From: Dialister succinatiphilus YIT 11850 | Lineage (GTDB): Bacteria > Bacillota > Negativicutes > Veillonellales > Dialisteraceae | Assembly: GCF_000242435.1 (NCBI RefSeq) | Contig: NZ_JH591187.1 | Location: forward strand, 1,200,192-1,249,844 | Direction of reading: 5' to 3' | Length of the DNA stretch: 49,653 nt | Part shown: one piece after another, positions 1-8,274 of the stretch | How positions within the stretch are numbered: position 1 is the stretch's first letter | Layout of the letters: every line of letters begins with the position of its first letter | Notes under the pieces: model-generated | Seen by the model: the letters and a program-made list of their open reading frames with translations, nothing else | Told to the model about the DNA's origin: nothing | Database searches by the model: none | Translations under genes and position numbers: made by a program

Positions 1-158
1 AAGCTTGAAACATAAGCTCCCGACAACAAGCCTGCTTTAAGGGTAACTTTATAAAGCCCCTGGAAAATCTAATTTTTTCGGGGTTATTCCCTCCTAAAGC
101 TGTTGTATAATAACTTTAGGTTCTTTATGAACCGGACGTGGTTAACGGATTGCTGCTG
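1..158. other. non-coding flank downstream of the IS110 transposase
   Basis: No gene is seen. Two short inverted repeats are visible: GCCCC (56-60) with GGGG (80-83), and CCTAAAG (93-99) with CTTTAGG (114-120). They may belong to the 3' non-coding end of the IS110 element, which in the IS1111 subgroup carries the guide RNA. I could not place the end of the element. Confidence 0.4.
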
Positions 159-1436
159 TCAATCAACAACAGTTATCCCCTGCGAAGCAAGGTATTCAGC
201 GAGTTGAGTCCTCGTCATTACCCTTTTAGCCTTTTTAGGCTTCTTCGCAGTCATGTAGCCGTCAGTTTTGTAAGGCTCGTCCTTACTTAAGATGTGCCAG
301 ATGGCAGTCAGGAACATCTTACAGATTGCGATGATGGCTTTCATGTAACCACGTCTGCTTTTTATACGGTTAAAGCGACTTGTAATTTCCGGGTGGTCTT
401 TTGAACGCACAACTGATCTGGCAATATTAACCAGCAGCGGTTTCAAATATTTCCCTGCCCGGGATATTTTTCTGCCTTTTACCTTGTGGGCACTTGAATC
501 ATGGCTCGGACATACACCTGCCCATGAACAAAGATGTCTGGCCGAAGGAAATACACTCATGTCCGGACCAATTTCTGCCAGCACCCGCATAGCGGTAAAT
601 GGGTCCCTGTCAAATCCTGGGACCGTCCTGATCAGCTCCAGCTGATGAGCATAGGGTTTCATTCTCTCTGCAACGTCCTGCTTGAGCACTGCTTCATCTT
701 TCACAGTTCTATCTAACCTGCTGAAGGCCACTTTGAGTTTGGACAAAGAAGATATATCTACAGATGATGCCTTTGCTACTGCTTCTTGGATAACAGGGAT
801 TGGCGTCTTGCATCGTTTTCCAATGAATGGGGCCACATTAAATTTCTCACCAGGATGATTAAGCATATAGTCAATGATTGATCTTGATGTCTTCCCAAAT
901 ACATCTGAAAAAACAACATCAAGCTTGATGCCTTCCCCAGTTAAGCAATTCAGTATGCGGTTTTTCTCTCCAGTCATTGCATTATGAATTTTCTGGCAGT
1001 ACCGAATTGTTGACCTCATGATTCTGAATTCTTTTGATGGAATAAAACTTGCAACCACACGTCCACTGGCATAGGATTTTGCAATCCATTTTGCATCAGC
1101 GGGATCACTCTTTTTACCTTTTAATGGTTTGGTGTACTTGGGATGAGACACAAGGGGATGTAATCCGGCTTCTTCCGCTGCATCATATATTGGATGCCAG
1201 TATTGTCCGGTAGACTCCATACATACATCATGACAGTTTTTGGAAATGATCCAATCAGTCATTTTCTTCAGGTCTTTGGGATACGTAGTAAACTGGGCGG
1301 TATAATATTTAACCGGACTGTCACTATTGTCATAGATAAAGACGGCTGCAAATACTGATTTCTTATGGACATCAAGCCCACAGCATATGGGATGAATATA
1401 TTCATTCCTGTCACCAATTTCTATGCGTTCATGCAT
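159..1436 (-). CDS. IS110-family transposase (bridge-RNA type DEDD recombinase)
   Basis: The 425-residue protein matches the IS110 layout: an N-terminal RuvC-like DEDD domain and a C-terminal Transposase_20 domain. Candidate acidic residues are D22 (GLDVHKKS), E74 (CMESTGQYW) and D111/D114 (KSDPADAKW). The C-terminal part carries SWAGVCPSHDSSAHKVKG, where the family's serine nucleophile is expected. IS110 enzymes excise and insert their element through RNA-guided recombination. I start at the ATG at 1436 because AGGAGG lies nine bases upstream; a longer in-frame extension to 1520 has no such site. The gene looks intact. Element ends were not located, and the left end may lie at or beyond the window edge. 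Confidence 0.93.
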   Translation of the reverse strand: MHERIEIGDRNEYIHPICCGLDVHKKSVFAAVFIYDNSDSPVKYYTAQFTTYPKDLKKMTDWIISKNCHDVCMESTGQYWHPIYDAAEEAGLHPLVSHPKYTKPLKGKKSDPADAKWIAKSYASGRVVASFIPSKEFRIMRSTIRYCQKIHNAMTGEKNRILNCLTGEGIKLDVVFSDVFGKTSRSIIDYMLNHPGEKFNVAPFIGKRCKTPIPVIQEAVAKASSVDISSLSKLKVAFSRLDRTVKDEAVLKQDVAERMKPYAHQLELIRTVPGFDRDPFTAMRVLAEIGPDMSVFPSARHLCSWAGVCPSHDSSAHKVKGRKISRAGKYLKPLLVNIARSVVRSKDHPEITSRFNRIKSRRGYMKAIIAICKMFLTAIWHILSKDEPYKTDGYMTAKKPKKAKRVMTRTQLAEYLASQGITVVD

Positions 1437-1600
1437 TGCATCTTTCCTCCTTTCTACAATAAGGATAAATAAAGAAGTAAAGGTGAATGTAGCGGACATT
1501 GACTGATCATTCTGAATCAATCGAGACGATTGTACAAAGATATAAGCTTACGGGCTCTGTTGCCGGGCCGAAGCCTGGCGGCACCAATTTTCAATTCCAA
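1437..1600 (-). ncRNA. candidate IS110 bridge RNA / structured leader
   Basis: The roughly 160 bases upstream of the transposase are non-coding and structured. On the minus strand they open with a hairpin whose outer stem is TGCCG/CGGCA and inner stem GGC-TTCG-GCC (1561-1585). A perfect 6-bp stem CAATCG/CGATTG with a three-base loop follows at 1518-1532. In IS110-group elements such as IS621 the bridge RNA is transcribed from the non-coding left end ahead of the recombinase. Position and structure fit, but target- and donor-binding loops were not assigned because the insertion junctions are unknown. Confidence 0.4.
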
Positions 1601-1889
1601 AGAATGATCTCCATATTTAATTGAACGGGGTAGTTGCTGCCACAGCCCCACCACTCAGCTCCACGGGTTTATGTAGTATATCCGCCCATCCACCATAAGT
1701 ATGTACCCCAATAGGGGATAAAACCAATAGAAAGTGATGTTAGACAACTCCCGTTTCTTTGATATTCAGTGGCGCACCGCGCCCAATCTCTAATTGAGGA
1801 AAAGACAAAATTGAGATGATTCCATTTTCTGCGTATTTTCCTTAACGATAAATCTGCGGTATCTATACACAATGCTTCCCGCCGCTTCT
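1601..1889. other. intergenic stretch without a recognisable gene
   Basis: Between the IS110 leader and the fold-back element lies AT-rich sequence with only short open frames, none with convincing start signals or recognisable products. It is unlike the GC-rich hairpin mosaics that fill most other intergenic intervals here, so it may be a remnant of transferred DNA. Confidence 0.4.
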
Positions 1890-2052
1890 AGGGAAGCACT
1901 GATTAATTCATAGAGTCTGCTTTTATAAGAATTTTTATGCACTGCTTCGTCATGGGACTCCTTAAATAGCTCGCTATTCGCGTCGTCCCATTCCTTGCAT
2001 TGCATAAAAATCCAAGAATAAAAGCAGACAGTGATTTAATCAGCGCTTCCCT
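1890..2052. mobile_element. 163-bp fold-back (MITE-like) element
   Basis: The whole segment is one imperfect palindrome. It begins AGGGAAGCACTGATTAA and ends with the near reverse complement TTAATCAGCGCTTCCCT. Internal pairs continue through GTCTGCTTTTAT with ATAAAAGCAGAC and TTTTTATGCA with TGCATAAAAA, down to a central AATAGC/GCTATT stem with a two-base loop. TAG or CTA flanks both ends. Terminal inverted repeats, short length and lack of coding sequence fit a non-autonomous DNA transposon. It ends about 35 bp before the next gene and so may hold its promoter. No second copy is in the window. Confidence 0.6.
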
Positions 2053-2087
2053 AGCGAACCTGTTTTCCCAGAAGGAAGGAGACCATC

Positions 2088-2867
2088 ATGGAAAGACCTT
2101 ATATTATCTGTCATATGGAAACGAGCCTGGACGGCAAAATCATGGGAAAGTATCTGTGGCTCCCCGGCCCGGAGGGTGTGGAGGATTCCTTTTATGCAGT
2201 GCAGAGGAAATTTAATTTCCAAGCCATCATCATGGGACGCACCACCATCGATGACAACAGGACCCTGTACAAAAAGCCGGAAATCTATGAAAATGCCGTT
2301 CCCCTGCCGGAGGGAGATTTCCTTACCGGCGCCAAGGGGCCCTTCCTCATAGCGGTGGACGGGAAGGGAAAACTGGCCTGGGAGGAAAAGAGGGCCGAGG
2401 AAAACGGGATTTCCATGGACATTGTGGAAATCCTGACGGAATCTGCTTCCATGGGGTACAAAGATTTTCTCCGCCGGAAAGGTATCAGTTACCTGATCTG
2501 CGGCAAAGACAAGGTGGACCTTCCCCTGGCCTGCAGGAAAATCAAGAACCTCCTCCATGTGGACACCATGATTTTGGGCGGCGGCGGCGTGCTGAACTGG
2601 AGCTTCCTGCAGGCCGGACTGGCAGATGAGGTGAGCCAGGTCATAGCGCCTGCCGCCGACGGCAGCTGCCATACCCAGACCCTTTTCATGGCAAAGGAAG
2701 GCCTTTCCAAAGACCAGCCCCTCCGTTTCAGGGCCCTTTCTTCTGAAATCATGGCTGACGGCGCTGTGTGGATTCGCTGGAAGGTGGGGGAAAAGTCAAA
2801 CTATGATTTTGACAGGGACCCCGATTTCCGGGCAGTGCAGGAAATGATTCACGCCAATCGTTCATAA
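2088..2867 (+). CDS. dihydrofolate-reductase-fold protein (RibD C-terminal domain)
   Basis: This 259-residue protein starts MERPYIICHMETSLDGKIMG, the pattern of RibD C-terminal-domain reductases, where S-x-DGK-I follows the first strand. A central AIIMGRTTIDD and a later MILGGGGVLNWSFLQAGLADE, the glycine-rich NADPH-binding part, support the fold. RibD_C proteins reduce pyrimidine or pterin-like substrates with NADPH. A stand-alone copy without the RibD deaminase half cannot be assigned a substrate. The ATG at 2088 is preceded by AAGGAAGGAG. The next gene begins 15 bases after the stop, so the two are probably co-transcribed. The upstream interval is taken by the fold-back element. Confidence 0.85.
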   Translation: MERPYIICHMETSLDGKIMGKYLWLPGPEGVEDSFYAVQRKFNFQAIIMGRTTIDDNRTLYKKPEIYENAVPLPEGDFLTGAKGPFLIAVDGKGKLAWEEKRAEENGISMDIVEILTESASMGYKDFLRRKGISYLICGKDKVDLPLACRKIKNLLHVDTMILGGGGVLNWSFLQAGLADEVSQVIAPAADGSCHTQTLFMAKEGLSKDQPLRFRALSSEIMADGAVWIRWKVGEKSNYDFDRDPDFRAVQEMIHANRS

Positions 2868-2882
2868 TTGCAAGGAGGCCCC

Positions 2883-3518
2883 ATGAAAGCCATTGTAATC
2901 GGTGCCACCGGCGCGATAGGGCAGGATCTGGTGAAAACGCTTCTCTATGATGACCGTTATGAAACGGTGACCACCTTTACCCGTCGTCCTCTGGGTTTTA
3001 CCCATCCCAAAATCCAATCATTTATCGTTGATTTCAACCTTCCCGACACCTGGTATCATCTGGTGCAGGGGGATGTACTTTTCTCCGCCCTGGGTACGTC
3101 TTTGAAACAGGCGGGTTCTAAAGAAGCCCAGTACCGGGTAGACCACGACTACCAGCTTTCCTTTGCCCGGGCAGCCAGGGAAAACGGCGTGCCCCATATG
3201 GTGCTGGTTTCGTCGGTAGGAGCAGACAGTTCTTCCCATTTTTTCTATTTGCAATTAAAAGGGCTCATCGAAAAGGATGTGGAAGCTCTCCAGTTTCCCA
3301 GCCTTACCATTTTCCGGCCCCCGTCCCTGATTCGAAAGCATGCCAAAAGGCCGGCTGAAACGGTGTCGGTGAAACTGCTTCAGCTGGCCAGCAGTCTGGG
3401 ACTTTTCAAAGCCATGACTCCTGTGCCTACGGAATCGGTGGCCCGGAAAATGGCGGATGAAGGCGCTCATCCTTCGGAAGGCGTGGAAATTCTTTCCGCC
3501 CAGGAAACAAGGGGATAA
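2883..3518 (+). CDS. NAD(P)-binding Rossmann-fold protein (SDR/epimerase-like)
   Basis: The 211-residue protein opens MKAIVIGATGAIGQDL, a GxxGxxG dinucleotide-binding loop at residues 7-13. It continues with ALGTSLKQAGSKEAQYRVDHDY and VLVSSVGADSSSHFFYLQLKG, the pattern of atypical short-chain reductases of the HTATIP2/NAD(P)H-binding group, in which Y-x3-K is replaced by YLQLKG. FRPPSLI follows. I chose ATG 2883 because AAGGAGG sits just upstream; a TTG at 2868 is in frame but lacks a site. It lies 15 bases after the RibD-like gene, suggesting a two-gene redox operon. Substrate unknown. A hairpin mosaic starts two bases after the stop codon. Confidence 0.85.
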   Translation: MKAIVIGATGAIGQDLVKTLLYDDRYETVTTFTRRPLGFTHPKIQSFIVDFNLPDTWYHLVQGDVLFSALGTSLKQAGSKEAQYRVDHDYQLSFARAARENGVPHMVLVSSVGADSSSHFFYLQLKGLIEKDVEALQFPSLTIFRPPSLIRKHAKRPAETVSVKLLQLASSLGLFKAMTPVPTESVARKMADEGAHPSEGVEILSAQETRG

Positions 3519-3520
3519 AT

Positions 3521-4153
3521 GGACACGCCTGCGGTGTGAGGGTTCATTGGACACGCCTGCGGCGTGAGGGGCGACGGGACTTCGTCCCGAGGGTTCTAAA
3601 GGTTCTTAGGTTTGACGGCCCTTTGGGCCGAGGGTTGTGGTATCGCCCTCTTGGGCGATGAGTATGAAGTCAGCGTTACGGGATTTACTTTCGGTGTCAT
3701 ATGGCAAAATAGGCATGACGATGATCAGCCACCTCCGGTGGCTTTCCCCCCTTTGGTGCCTTACGGCACCACCTTTCCCCCGCAAGCGGGGGCACTACAA
3801 AGCTCCGTTATGCTATGAGCTGCTTATGAAAGGACTGCTTTTCAAAGCTTTATTGTCCCACCGCTCCGCGGGGGGAAGGTGGTGGCGCCAGCCACCAAAG
3901 GGGGATTGCATTTCCGACGCCCGCAGGGCGGTTGTTAAGGTTTTATACAAACTGGCGCCTTATATAATTTAGAGGCGCCCTACAACAACCCTCGCCCCTA
4001 AAGGGGAAACAACTCACTATGATTTGTGCGTCGCTTTGCTCCTTCAAATCATGTTCGCTGTGCACGCCAAAGGCGCGTCAAACTTAAGCCCCTTAAGAAC
4101 CTTCGGCCCAGCGGGCCGTCAACCCTCAATCCCCATAGGCGCTTGTTCATAGG
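3521..4153. repeat. hairpin-mosaic block 1
   Basis: The block opens with two tandem GGACACGCC-type hairpins, then GACGGGACTTCGTCCC and TTTGACGGCCCTTTGGGCC modules, each closed by GAGGGTT. A middle section carries TCAGCGTTACGGGATT and GGTGGTGGCGCCAGCC. The right part reads as the reverse complement of the left (ACAACCCTCGCCCC, CGTCAAACTTAAG, AACCTTCGGCCC). A GGCGCC hairpin with an AT-rich loop sits near 3953-3978. No gene is supported; short open frames are translated repeats. Confidence 0.85.
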
Positions 4154-4162
4154 CCCACCGGC

Positions 4163-4684
4163 TCACTGCTTTTTCGCCAGGGAGGGATTTCTTGTTTCTG
4201 CAATCCAGGCGGTAAAGTCTTCCGGCGACACATGGAGTACTCTTTCTGCCCAGGGTTTCCATTTTTCTGATTTCTTCCGGCTGTGAACGATATCTTCCGT
4301 CTTCACTCCGGTGTGCTGTTCCAGAAGATAGGCCAGGCGGATCCAGTGGTTGGAATAGCCTTCTTCCAGAAGGGTGAGGGCCCTTTGGGCGGAAATGCCG
4401 TAGAACCGCTCCAGCCGCTCTGCCCGGTGGAGAAGATAGGTTTTTTCGTAGACTGCTGCCGTAAGGCCCAGTTTCTTTTTTATCACGCCCCAGGGATCGT
4501 CCTTCCGCATGGCCAGAATGTCTTCCATAGAGGCTTCGGAGAGGCAGGAAAGAAGGGCCGCCTGGTCTACGTCGCCAAAGCGGAATCCTCTGTCCAAGGC
4601 AGCCTGCACTCTGTCTTCGGGGATTTCATATTTGAAATGGATGCTCCGGACCTGGTCTTCGGGAGATAGGGATGCTCGTTTCAT
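4163..4684 (-). CDS. hypothetical protein
   Basis: I do not recognise this 173-residue protein. It is predicted to be mostly helical, charged and soluble, with no signal peptide or membrane segment. Short repeated patterns look like helical hairpins (EDRVQAALDRGFRFGDVDQAALLSCL, a degenerate echo at ERFYGISAQRALTLLEEGYS, and LEQHTGVKTEDIVHSRK). The ATG at 4684 is preceded by AAAGGACA; an in-frame extension to 4822 lacks a site and runs into the TTTCGAG repeat. It is a single gene between two repeat regions, so context gives no function. Confidence 0.6.
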   Translation of the reverse strand: MKRASLSPEDQVRSIHFKYEIPEDRVQAALDRGFRFGDVDQAALLSCLSEASMEDILAMRKDDPWGVIKKKLGLTAAVYEKTYLLHRAERLERFYGISAQRALTLLEEGYSNHWIRLAYLLEQHTGVKTEDIVHSRKKSEKWKPWAERVLHVSPEDFTAWIAETRNPSLAKKQ

Positions 4685-4789
4685 ACAAATGTCCTTTCTT
4701 TTATGAAAATATATCATGAATTTTTCATACTTTATTAATATACTATATTTCCCACTTTTCTGTGATACCTGATAGGCATACAGGGAATC

Positions 4790-4930
4790 GTTTCCTGCTG
4801 AAGTGGACCGCTGCGGCCCCATGACGCTCCCGTCATTTCGAGCACAGCGAAGCGGAGTCGAGAAATCTCCTGTCTGAAAGGTTTCCTATGGTGATGACAC
4901 ACATTGAACCCACGCCGGACAGGAAACTTT
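4790..4930. repeat. TTTCGAG/GGAAAC repeat, copy a
   Basis: The core is CCCGTCATTTCGAGC followed by GCGGAGTCGAGAAATCTCC. It is flanked on the left by GTTTCCTGCTG and on the right by GGTTTCCTATGG and a terminal GGACAGGAAACTTT. Copies recur near 8081, 27755, 33290 and 40030. The copy at 8081 is in the opposite orientation. It is distinct in sequence from the hairpin mosaic. Confidence 0.7.
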
Positions 4931-4938
4931 ATGAAAAC

Positions 4939-4970
4939 AAAAATCCCCTCCTTCATGGAGAGGATTTTTT
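4939..4970 (-). terminator. purB terminator, likely bidirectional
   Basis: An 11-bp stem AAATCCCCTCC/GGAGAGGATTT with a TTCAT loop is flanked by A and T runs on both sides. It lies 15 bases beyond the purB stop on the minus strand. Confidence 0.85.
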
Positions 4971-4984
4971 GATTTCATATCAGA

Positions 4985-6277
4985 TTACAGGCCGAATCTG
5001 GCGAAGATTTCGTCCACGTGCTTGAGCATGGGTTTGTAGTCGAAGCAGGCTTTGATTTCTTCGGGGGTGAGGTACTTTCTGACGTCTTCGTCTTTGCAGA
5101 GGTTTTCGTAGAAGTCTTCTCCCTGGAGCCAGCGTTTCATGGCGTTTCTCTGTACCCAGCGGTAAGCGGTGTCTCTGTAGGCGCCTTTGGCAACCAGGGC
5201 CAGGAGGACTCTCGGGCTGTAGATCAGGCCGCCGGTAAGGTTCAGGTCAGCCATCATCTTTTCCGGATAAACCAGCAGTTTGTCGATGAGGCTGGTGGTC
5301 TGGTCAAGGATGTAGTCAAGGGCAATGGTGGCATCGGGGAGGATCACTCTTTCTACAGAGGAGTGGGAAATATCTCTTTCATGCCACAGGGGGATGTCTT
5401 CGAAGGCAGGGAGGCTGTAGCCCTGGATAAGGCGGGCCATGCCGCAGATTCTTTCGGATTTCACGGGGTTTCTCTTATGAGGCATAGCAGAGGAGCCTTT
5501 CTGCTTGGGGCTGAAGTATTCTTCTGCTTCTCTGACTTCCGTTCTCTGGAGATGACGGACTTCCAGGGCCATCTGGGAGAGGACGCCGGCAATGACGCCC
5601 AGGGTGGCTACGTATTCTGCATGATGGTCGCGCTGTACGACCTGGGTAGCAACGATTTCCGGTTTCAGGCCCAGTTTTTTGCATACGTATTCTTCTACGA
5701 AGGGATCGATGTCTGCATAGGTGCCTACGGCGCCGGAGAGTTTGCCTACGGCCATTTCGTCAGCGGCCCGTTTCATGCGGTCGATGTTCCGGAGGGTTTC
5801 GGAGTACCAGAGGAGGAGTTTCAGTCCAAAGGTGGTGGGTTCTGCATGAACGCCATGGGTTCTGCCGATAGTGGGGGTATGTTTGAATTCTACAGCTCTT
5901 CTCTTCAGTACTTCTGCCAGTTTTTCCAGGTCGTCGATGAGGACTTCGGAGGCCTGTTTGAGCTGTACGTTGAGGCCGGTGTCCTTCACGTCGGTGGAGG
6001 TGAGGCCCATGTGGATGTACTTGGCTTCGTCTCCTACGTGTTCACCTACGTTGGTGAGGAAGGCGATAATGTCGTGGTTGATTTCGCGGTCAATTTCATG
6101 GATGCGGTCTACGTCAAAGTCTGCTTTGGCTTTGATCACTTCCACTGCTTCCTTCGGAATGCGGCCCAGTTCAGCATTTGCTTCGCAGGCAGCGATTTCC
6201 ACATTCAGCATGGTCTGCCATTCATTTCTTTCGTTCCAGATCTTTTCCATGACCGGACGTGTGTACCTTGGTATCAT
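4985..6277 (-). CDS. purB: adenylosuccinate lyase
   Basis: PurB cleaves SAICAR to AICAR and adenylosuccinate to AMP in purine synthesis, releasing fumarate both times. The 430-residue length is normal. The fumarase/aspartase signature GSSAMPHKRNP is at 261-271 on the mobile loop. TSTDVKDT (93-100) and the GRTHGVHAEPTTFG block (138-151, catalytic H141) are complete. It starts four bases after the stop of the upstream FAD-dependent gene, so the two form a tight operon. No other purine genes are nearby. The strong terminator just beyond the stop closes the unit. Confidence 0.97.
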   Translation of the reverse strand: MIPRYTRPVMEKIWNERNEWQTMLNVEIAACEANAELGRIPKEAVEVIKAKADFDVDRIHEIDREINHDIIAFLTNVGEHVGDEAKYIHMGLTSTDVKDTGLNVQLKQASEVLIDDLEKLAEVLKRRAVEFKHTPTIGRTHGVHAEPTTFGLKLLLWYSETLRNIDRMKRAADEMAVGKLSGAVGTYADIDPFVEEYVCKKLGLKPEIVATQVVQRDHHAEYVATLGVIAGVLSQMALEVRHLQRTEVREAEEYFSPKQKGSSAMPHKRNPVKSERICGMARLIQGYSLPAFEDIPLWHERDISHSSVERVILPDATIALDYILDQTTSLIDKLLVYPEKMMADLNLTGGLIYSPRVLLALVAKGAYRDTAYRWVQRNAMKRWLQGEDFYENLCKDEDVRKYLTPEEIKACFDYKPMLKHVDEIFARFGL

Positions 6278-6280
6278 TTG

Positions 6281-7678
6281 TCAGATTTCTCCCTTCGGTT
6301 TCCCAATGCGGGCGCAGATTTCGCGACCCACCACTACACCGGCGGCGGAGGCCTGTGCCAGGCCCCTGGTGATGCCGGCTCCATCACCAATAGCGAAGAA
6401 GTTGGGGATCTTCGTTTCCAGCTGGTTTGAAAGCTCGATGCGGGAGGAGTAAAATTTCACTTCCACACCATAGAGAAGGGTGTGCCGTGAATTGGCTCCC
6501 GGCGCCACTTTATCCAGCGCTTCGAACATCTCCATAATATCCTTTAAGAAGCGATATGGCAAGACCAAAGATAAATCTCCCGGTGTGGCAGAGGGCATGG
6601 TGGGGTGCACCAGACCCCGGCGGATACGTTCTGCCGTGGACCGCCTTCCGTCCCGCAGGTCTCCCAGCCGCTGCACGATGGGGCCGCCGCCCAGCATGTT
6701 GGCCAGGGAGGCAATGTACTTGCCGTATTCGATGGGTTCGTGGAAGGGCTGGGTGAACTGTTTGGAAACGAGAATGGCGAAATTCGTATTGCCGCTTTTC
6801 TTATGGGCATAGGAATGGCCATTCACCGTCATAAGGCCGTTGTTGTTTTCTGTTACCACAAAGCCGTAGGGGTTCATGCAGAAGGTACGCACCCGGTCGT
6901 CAAAGGATTTGGAGAAATAAACCAGTTTGGATTCATAGCAGATGTCGGTGATAGGTTCATAGATTTCCGCCGGAGATTCCACCCGAACGCCGATATCCAC
7001 CGCATTGGAGGCGGTATGGAGCCCCAGGCTCTCCGCTTCCTTCGTGAACCATTCGGCGCCGTCTCTGCCCGGTGCAGCCACCAGGTATTTGCAGAGATAG
7101 GTCTCGCCGCCGGCTATGACGCCTTCCACCTTCCCGTCCTTAACCAGGATATGGTCCACCGGACAATTTGCCTTCACCGTCACATGGGAAGGGAAGCTGT
7201 CCCGCATGTGGGTAAGGATTTCCCCATTCACGTCGGTGCCCAGATGACGAATGCGGGCCGGAATGAAGGCCAGATCCGCTGCGGCCGCCTTCCTTTTCAG
7301 CTCGTGAATCTTATCCCGGTGCTCGTCGCCGTACACCTGGCGCCCCTCGCCGCCGAACCGGCAGTATACGGAATCCACATAGGAAATGAGCCGGGCCAGT
7401 TCGCCCTTATTCATATAATCATCCAGATTGCCGCCATAATCGGTGGTCAGCGTGAGCTTGCCATCGGAAAAGGCGCCAGCACCGCCCCAGCCGGACACGA
7501 TATTGGCCCGACGGTCAGCGGCCGGTGCTGTCCTGTCCCTGTTTAAGGCAATGCGCTCCCGGATATCCAGGCCCTTCTCCAGAATCAGAATGGAAAGGCC
7601 CGTATCCGCCAACTCAAGTGCGGTAAAAATACCGGCAGGACCGGCACCGATAATGACTACATCATAGGATTTTGCCAT
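6281..7678 (-). CDS. FAD-dependent dehydrogenase (COG2509-like)
   Basis: The 465-residue flavoprotein begins MAKSYDVVIIGAGPAGIFTA with an FAD-binding GxGxxG at 11-16 and EKG at the end of the second strand. ANIVSGWGGAGAFSDGKLTL, LVAAPGRDGAEWF and a C-terminal FAIGDGAGITRGLAQASAAG complete the FAD site. This pattern is typical of uncharacterised FAD-dependent dehydrogenases of the COG2509 type; the substrate is not known. ATG 7678 was preferred over an in-frame GTG nine bases upstream, because GGGGTG then acts as the ribosome-binding site. It leads the operon with purB, three bases apart. A link to purine metabolism would be inference only. Confidence 0.85.
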   Translation of the reverse strand: MAKSYDVVIIGAGPAGIFTALELADTGLSILILEKGLDIRERIALNRDRTAPAADRRANIVSGWGGAGAFSDGKLTLTTDYGGNLDDYMNKGELARLISYVDSVYCRFGGEGRQVYGDEHRDKIHELKRKAAAADLAFIPARIRHLGTDVNGEILTHMRDSFPSHVTVKANCPVDHILVKDGKVEGVIAGGETYLCKYLVAAPGRDGAEWFTKEAESLGLHTASNAVDIGVRVESPAEIYEPITDICYESKLVYFSKSFDDRVRTFCMNPYGFVVTENNNGLMTVNGHSYAHKKSGNTNFAILVSKQFTQPFHEPIEYGKYIASLANMLGGGPIVQRLGDLRDGRRSTAERIRRGLVHPTMPSATPGDLSLVLPYRFLKDIMEMFEALDKVAPGANSRHTLLYGVEVKFYSSRIELSNQLETKIPNFFAIGDGAGITRGLAQASAAGVVVGREICARIGKPKGEI

Positions 7679-7751
7679 AAAAAACACCCCGTTTGCATAA
7701 AATCATCCTGCTTTATCACGCATATGCGCTTTCTGGGGGAAAGCAGGCAAC

Positions 7752-7802
7752 AAAAAAGCCCCATCCGGGGCCGGATAACCTGAAAAGATTATCCCTTTTT
7801 TC
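7752..7802. terminator. double hairpin terminator
   Basis: On the minus strand GCCCC-GGAT-GGGGC is followed by six T. A second stem, GGATAA/TTATCC, is followed on the plus strand by C and six T. The pair can stop transcription in either direction between the dtxR-like gene and the FAD-dependent gene. Confidence 0.7.
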
Positions 7803-7835
7803 ATTTTACAGAAACGGAAAGGAAAAAGCAAGGGG

Positions 7836-8080
7836 AAAAGGGGCCGCTCCGCGGCCCGGGTTCAGAAAGGTTCAGAAGGTTCAGAGGGTGGTGTTTTCCA
7901 GTATTCCCGTAGGGGCCTGCGCCTGCGGCGCAGAGAGGCATATGGCATCCATCGGGCCTCTGGCCCTCGGTGCCAAGGGTTGTGTAGAAAGGTTGCATCG
8001 CTTCGCTCAGGAGGCGACAGCGGCTCTGCCGCTGAGGGTGGTGGATTGCCCTACGGGCGATAAGGTATATATTATGTAGT
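7836..8080. repeat. hairpin-mosaic block 2 (short, degenerate)
   Basis: GGGGCCGCTCCGCGGCCCGG is followed by several GGTTCAGA direct repeats, CCAGTATTCCCGTAGG (a degenerate anchor) and stem modules such as GCGCCTGCGGCGC and GGGCCTCTGGCCC. It ends in a GTGGATTGCCCTACGGGCGAT module. No coding sequence is supported. Confidence 0.7.
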
Positions 8081-8220
8081 TTCCTGTCCGGCTTGGAGCC
8101 GCTGCGTTTCAACTCGATAGGAAACTTTTGGGTACAGGAGATTTCTCGACTCCGCTTCGCTTCGCTCGAAATGACGGGAGCGGCATGGGGCCGCTGCGTG
8201 CCGCCTCAGCAGGAAACTTT
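8081..8220. repeat. TTTCGAG/GGAAAC repeat, copy b (inverted)
   Basis: This is the reverse orientation of copy a: GTTTCCTGTCC at the left, then GGAGATTTCTCGACTCCGC, then GCTCGAAATGACGGG, and CAGCAGGAAAC at the right. It abuts the terminator of the dtxR-like gene. Confidence 0.7.
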
Positions 8221-8226
8221 TTACAC

Positions 8227-8271
8227 TAAAAAATCCCGCCGGCCATGAAATTCATTCTTGTCCGGCGGGAT
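8227..8271 (-). terminator. terminator of the DtxR-like gene
   Basis: On the minus strand a long GC-rich stem, ATCCCGCCGG pairing with CCGGCGGGAT, is followed by six T. It starts just beyond the stop codon at 8275. Confidence 0.85.
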
Positions 8272-8274
8272 ATA

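Noticed and set aside
1790-2005. Minus-strand 71-residue open frame over the fold-back element
   Set aside because: It lies mostly in the palindrome, has no family resemblance, and is explained by the element.
5018-6430. Plus-strand open frame of 470 residues opposite purB and the FAD gene
   Set aside because: It is the antisense of two well-identified genes, has no ribosome-binding site and a low-complexity Phe/Gly/Val-rich product.
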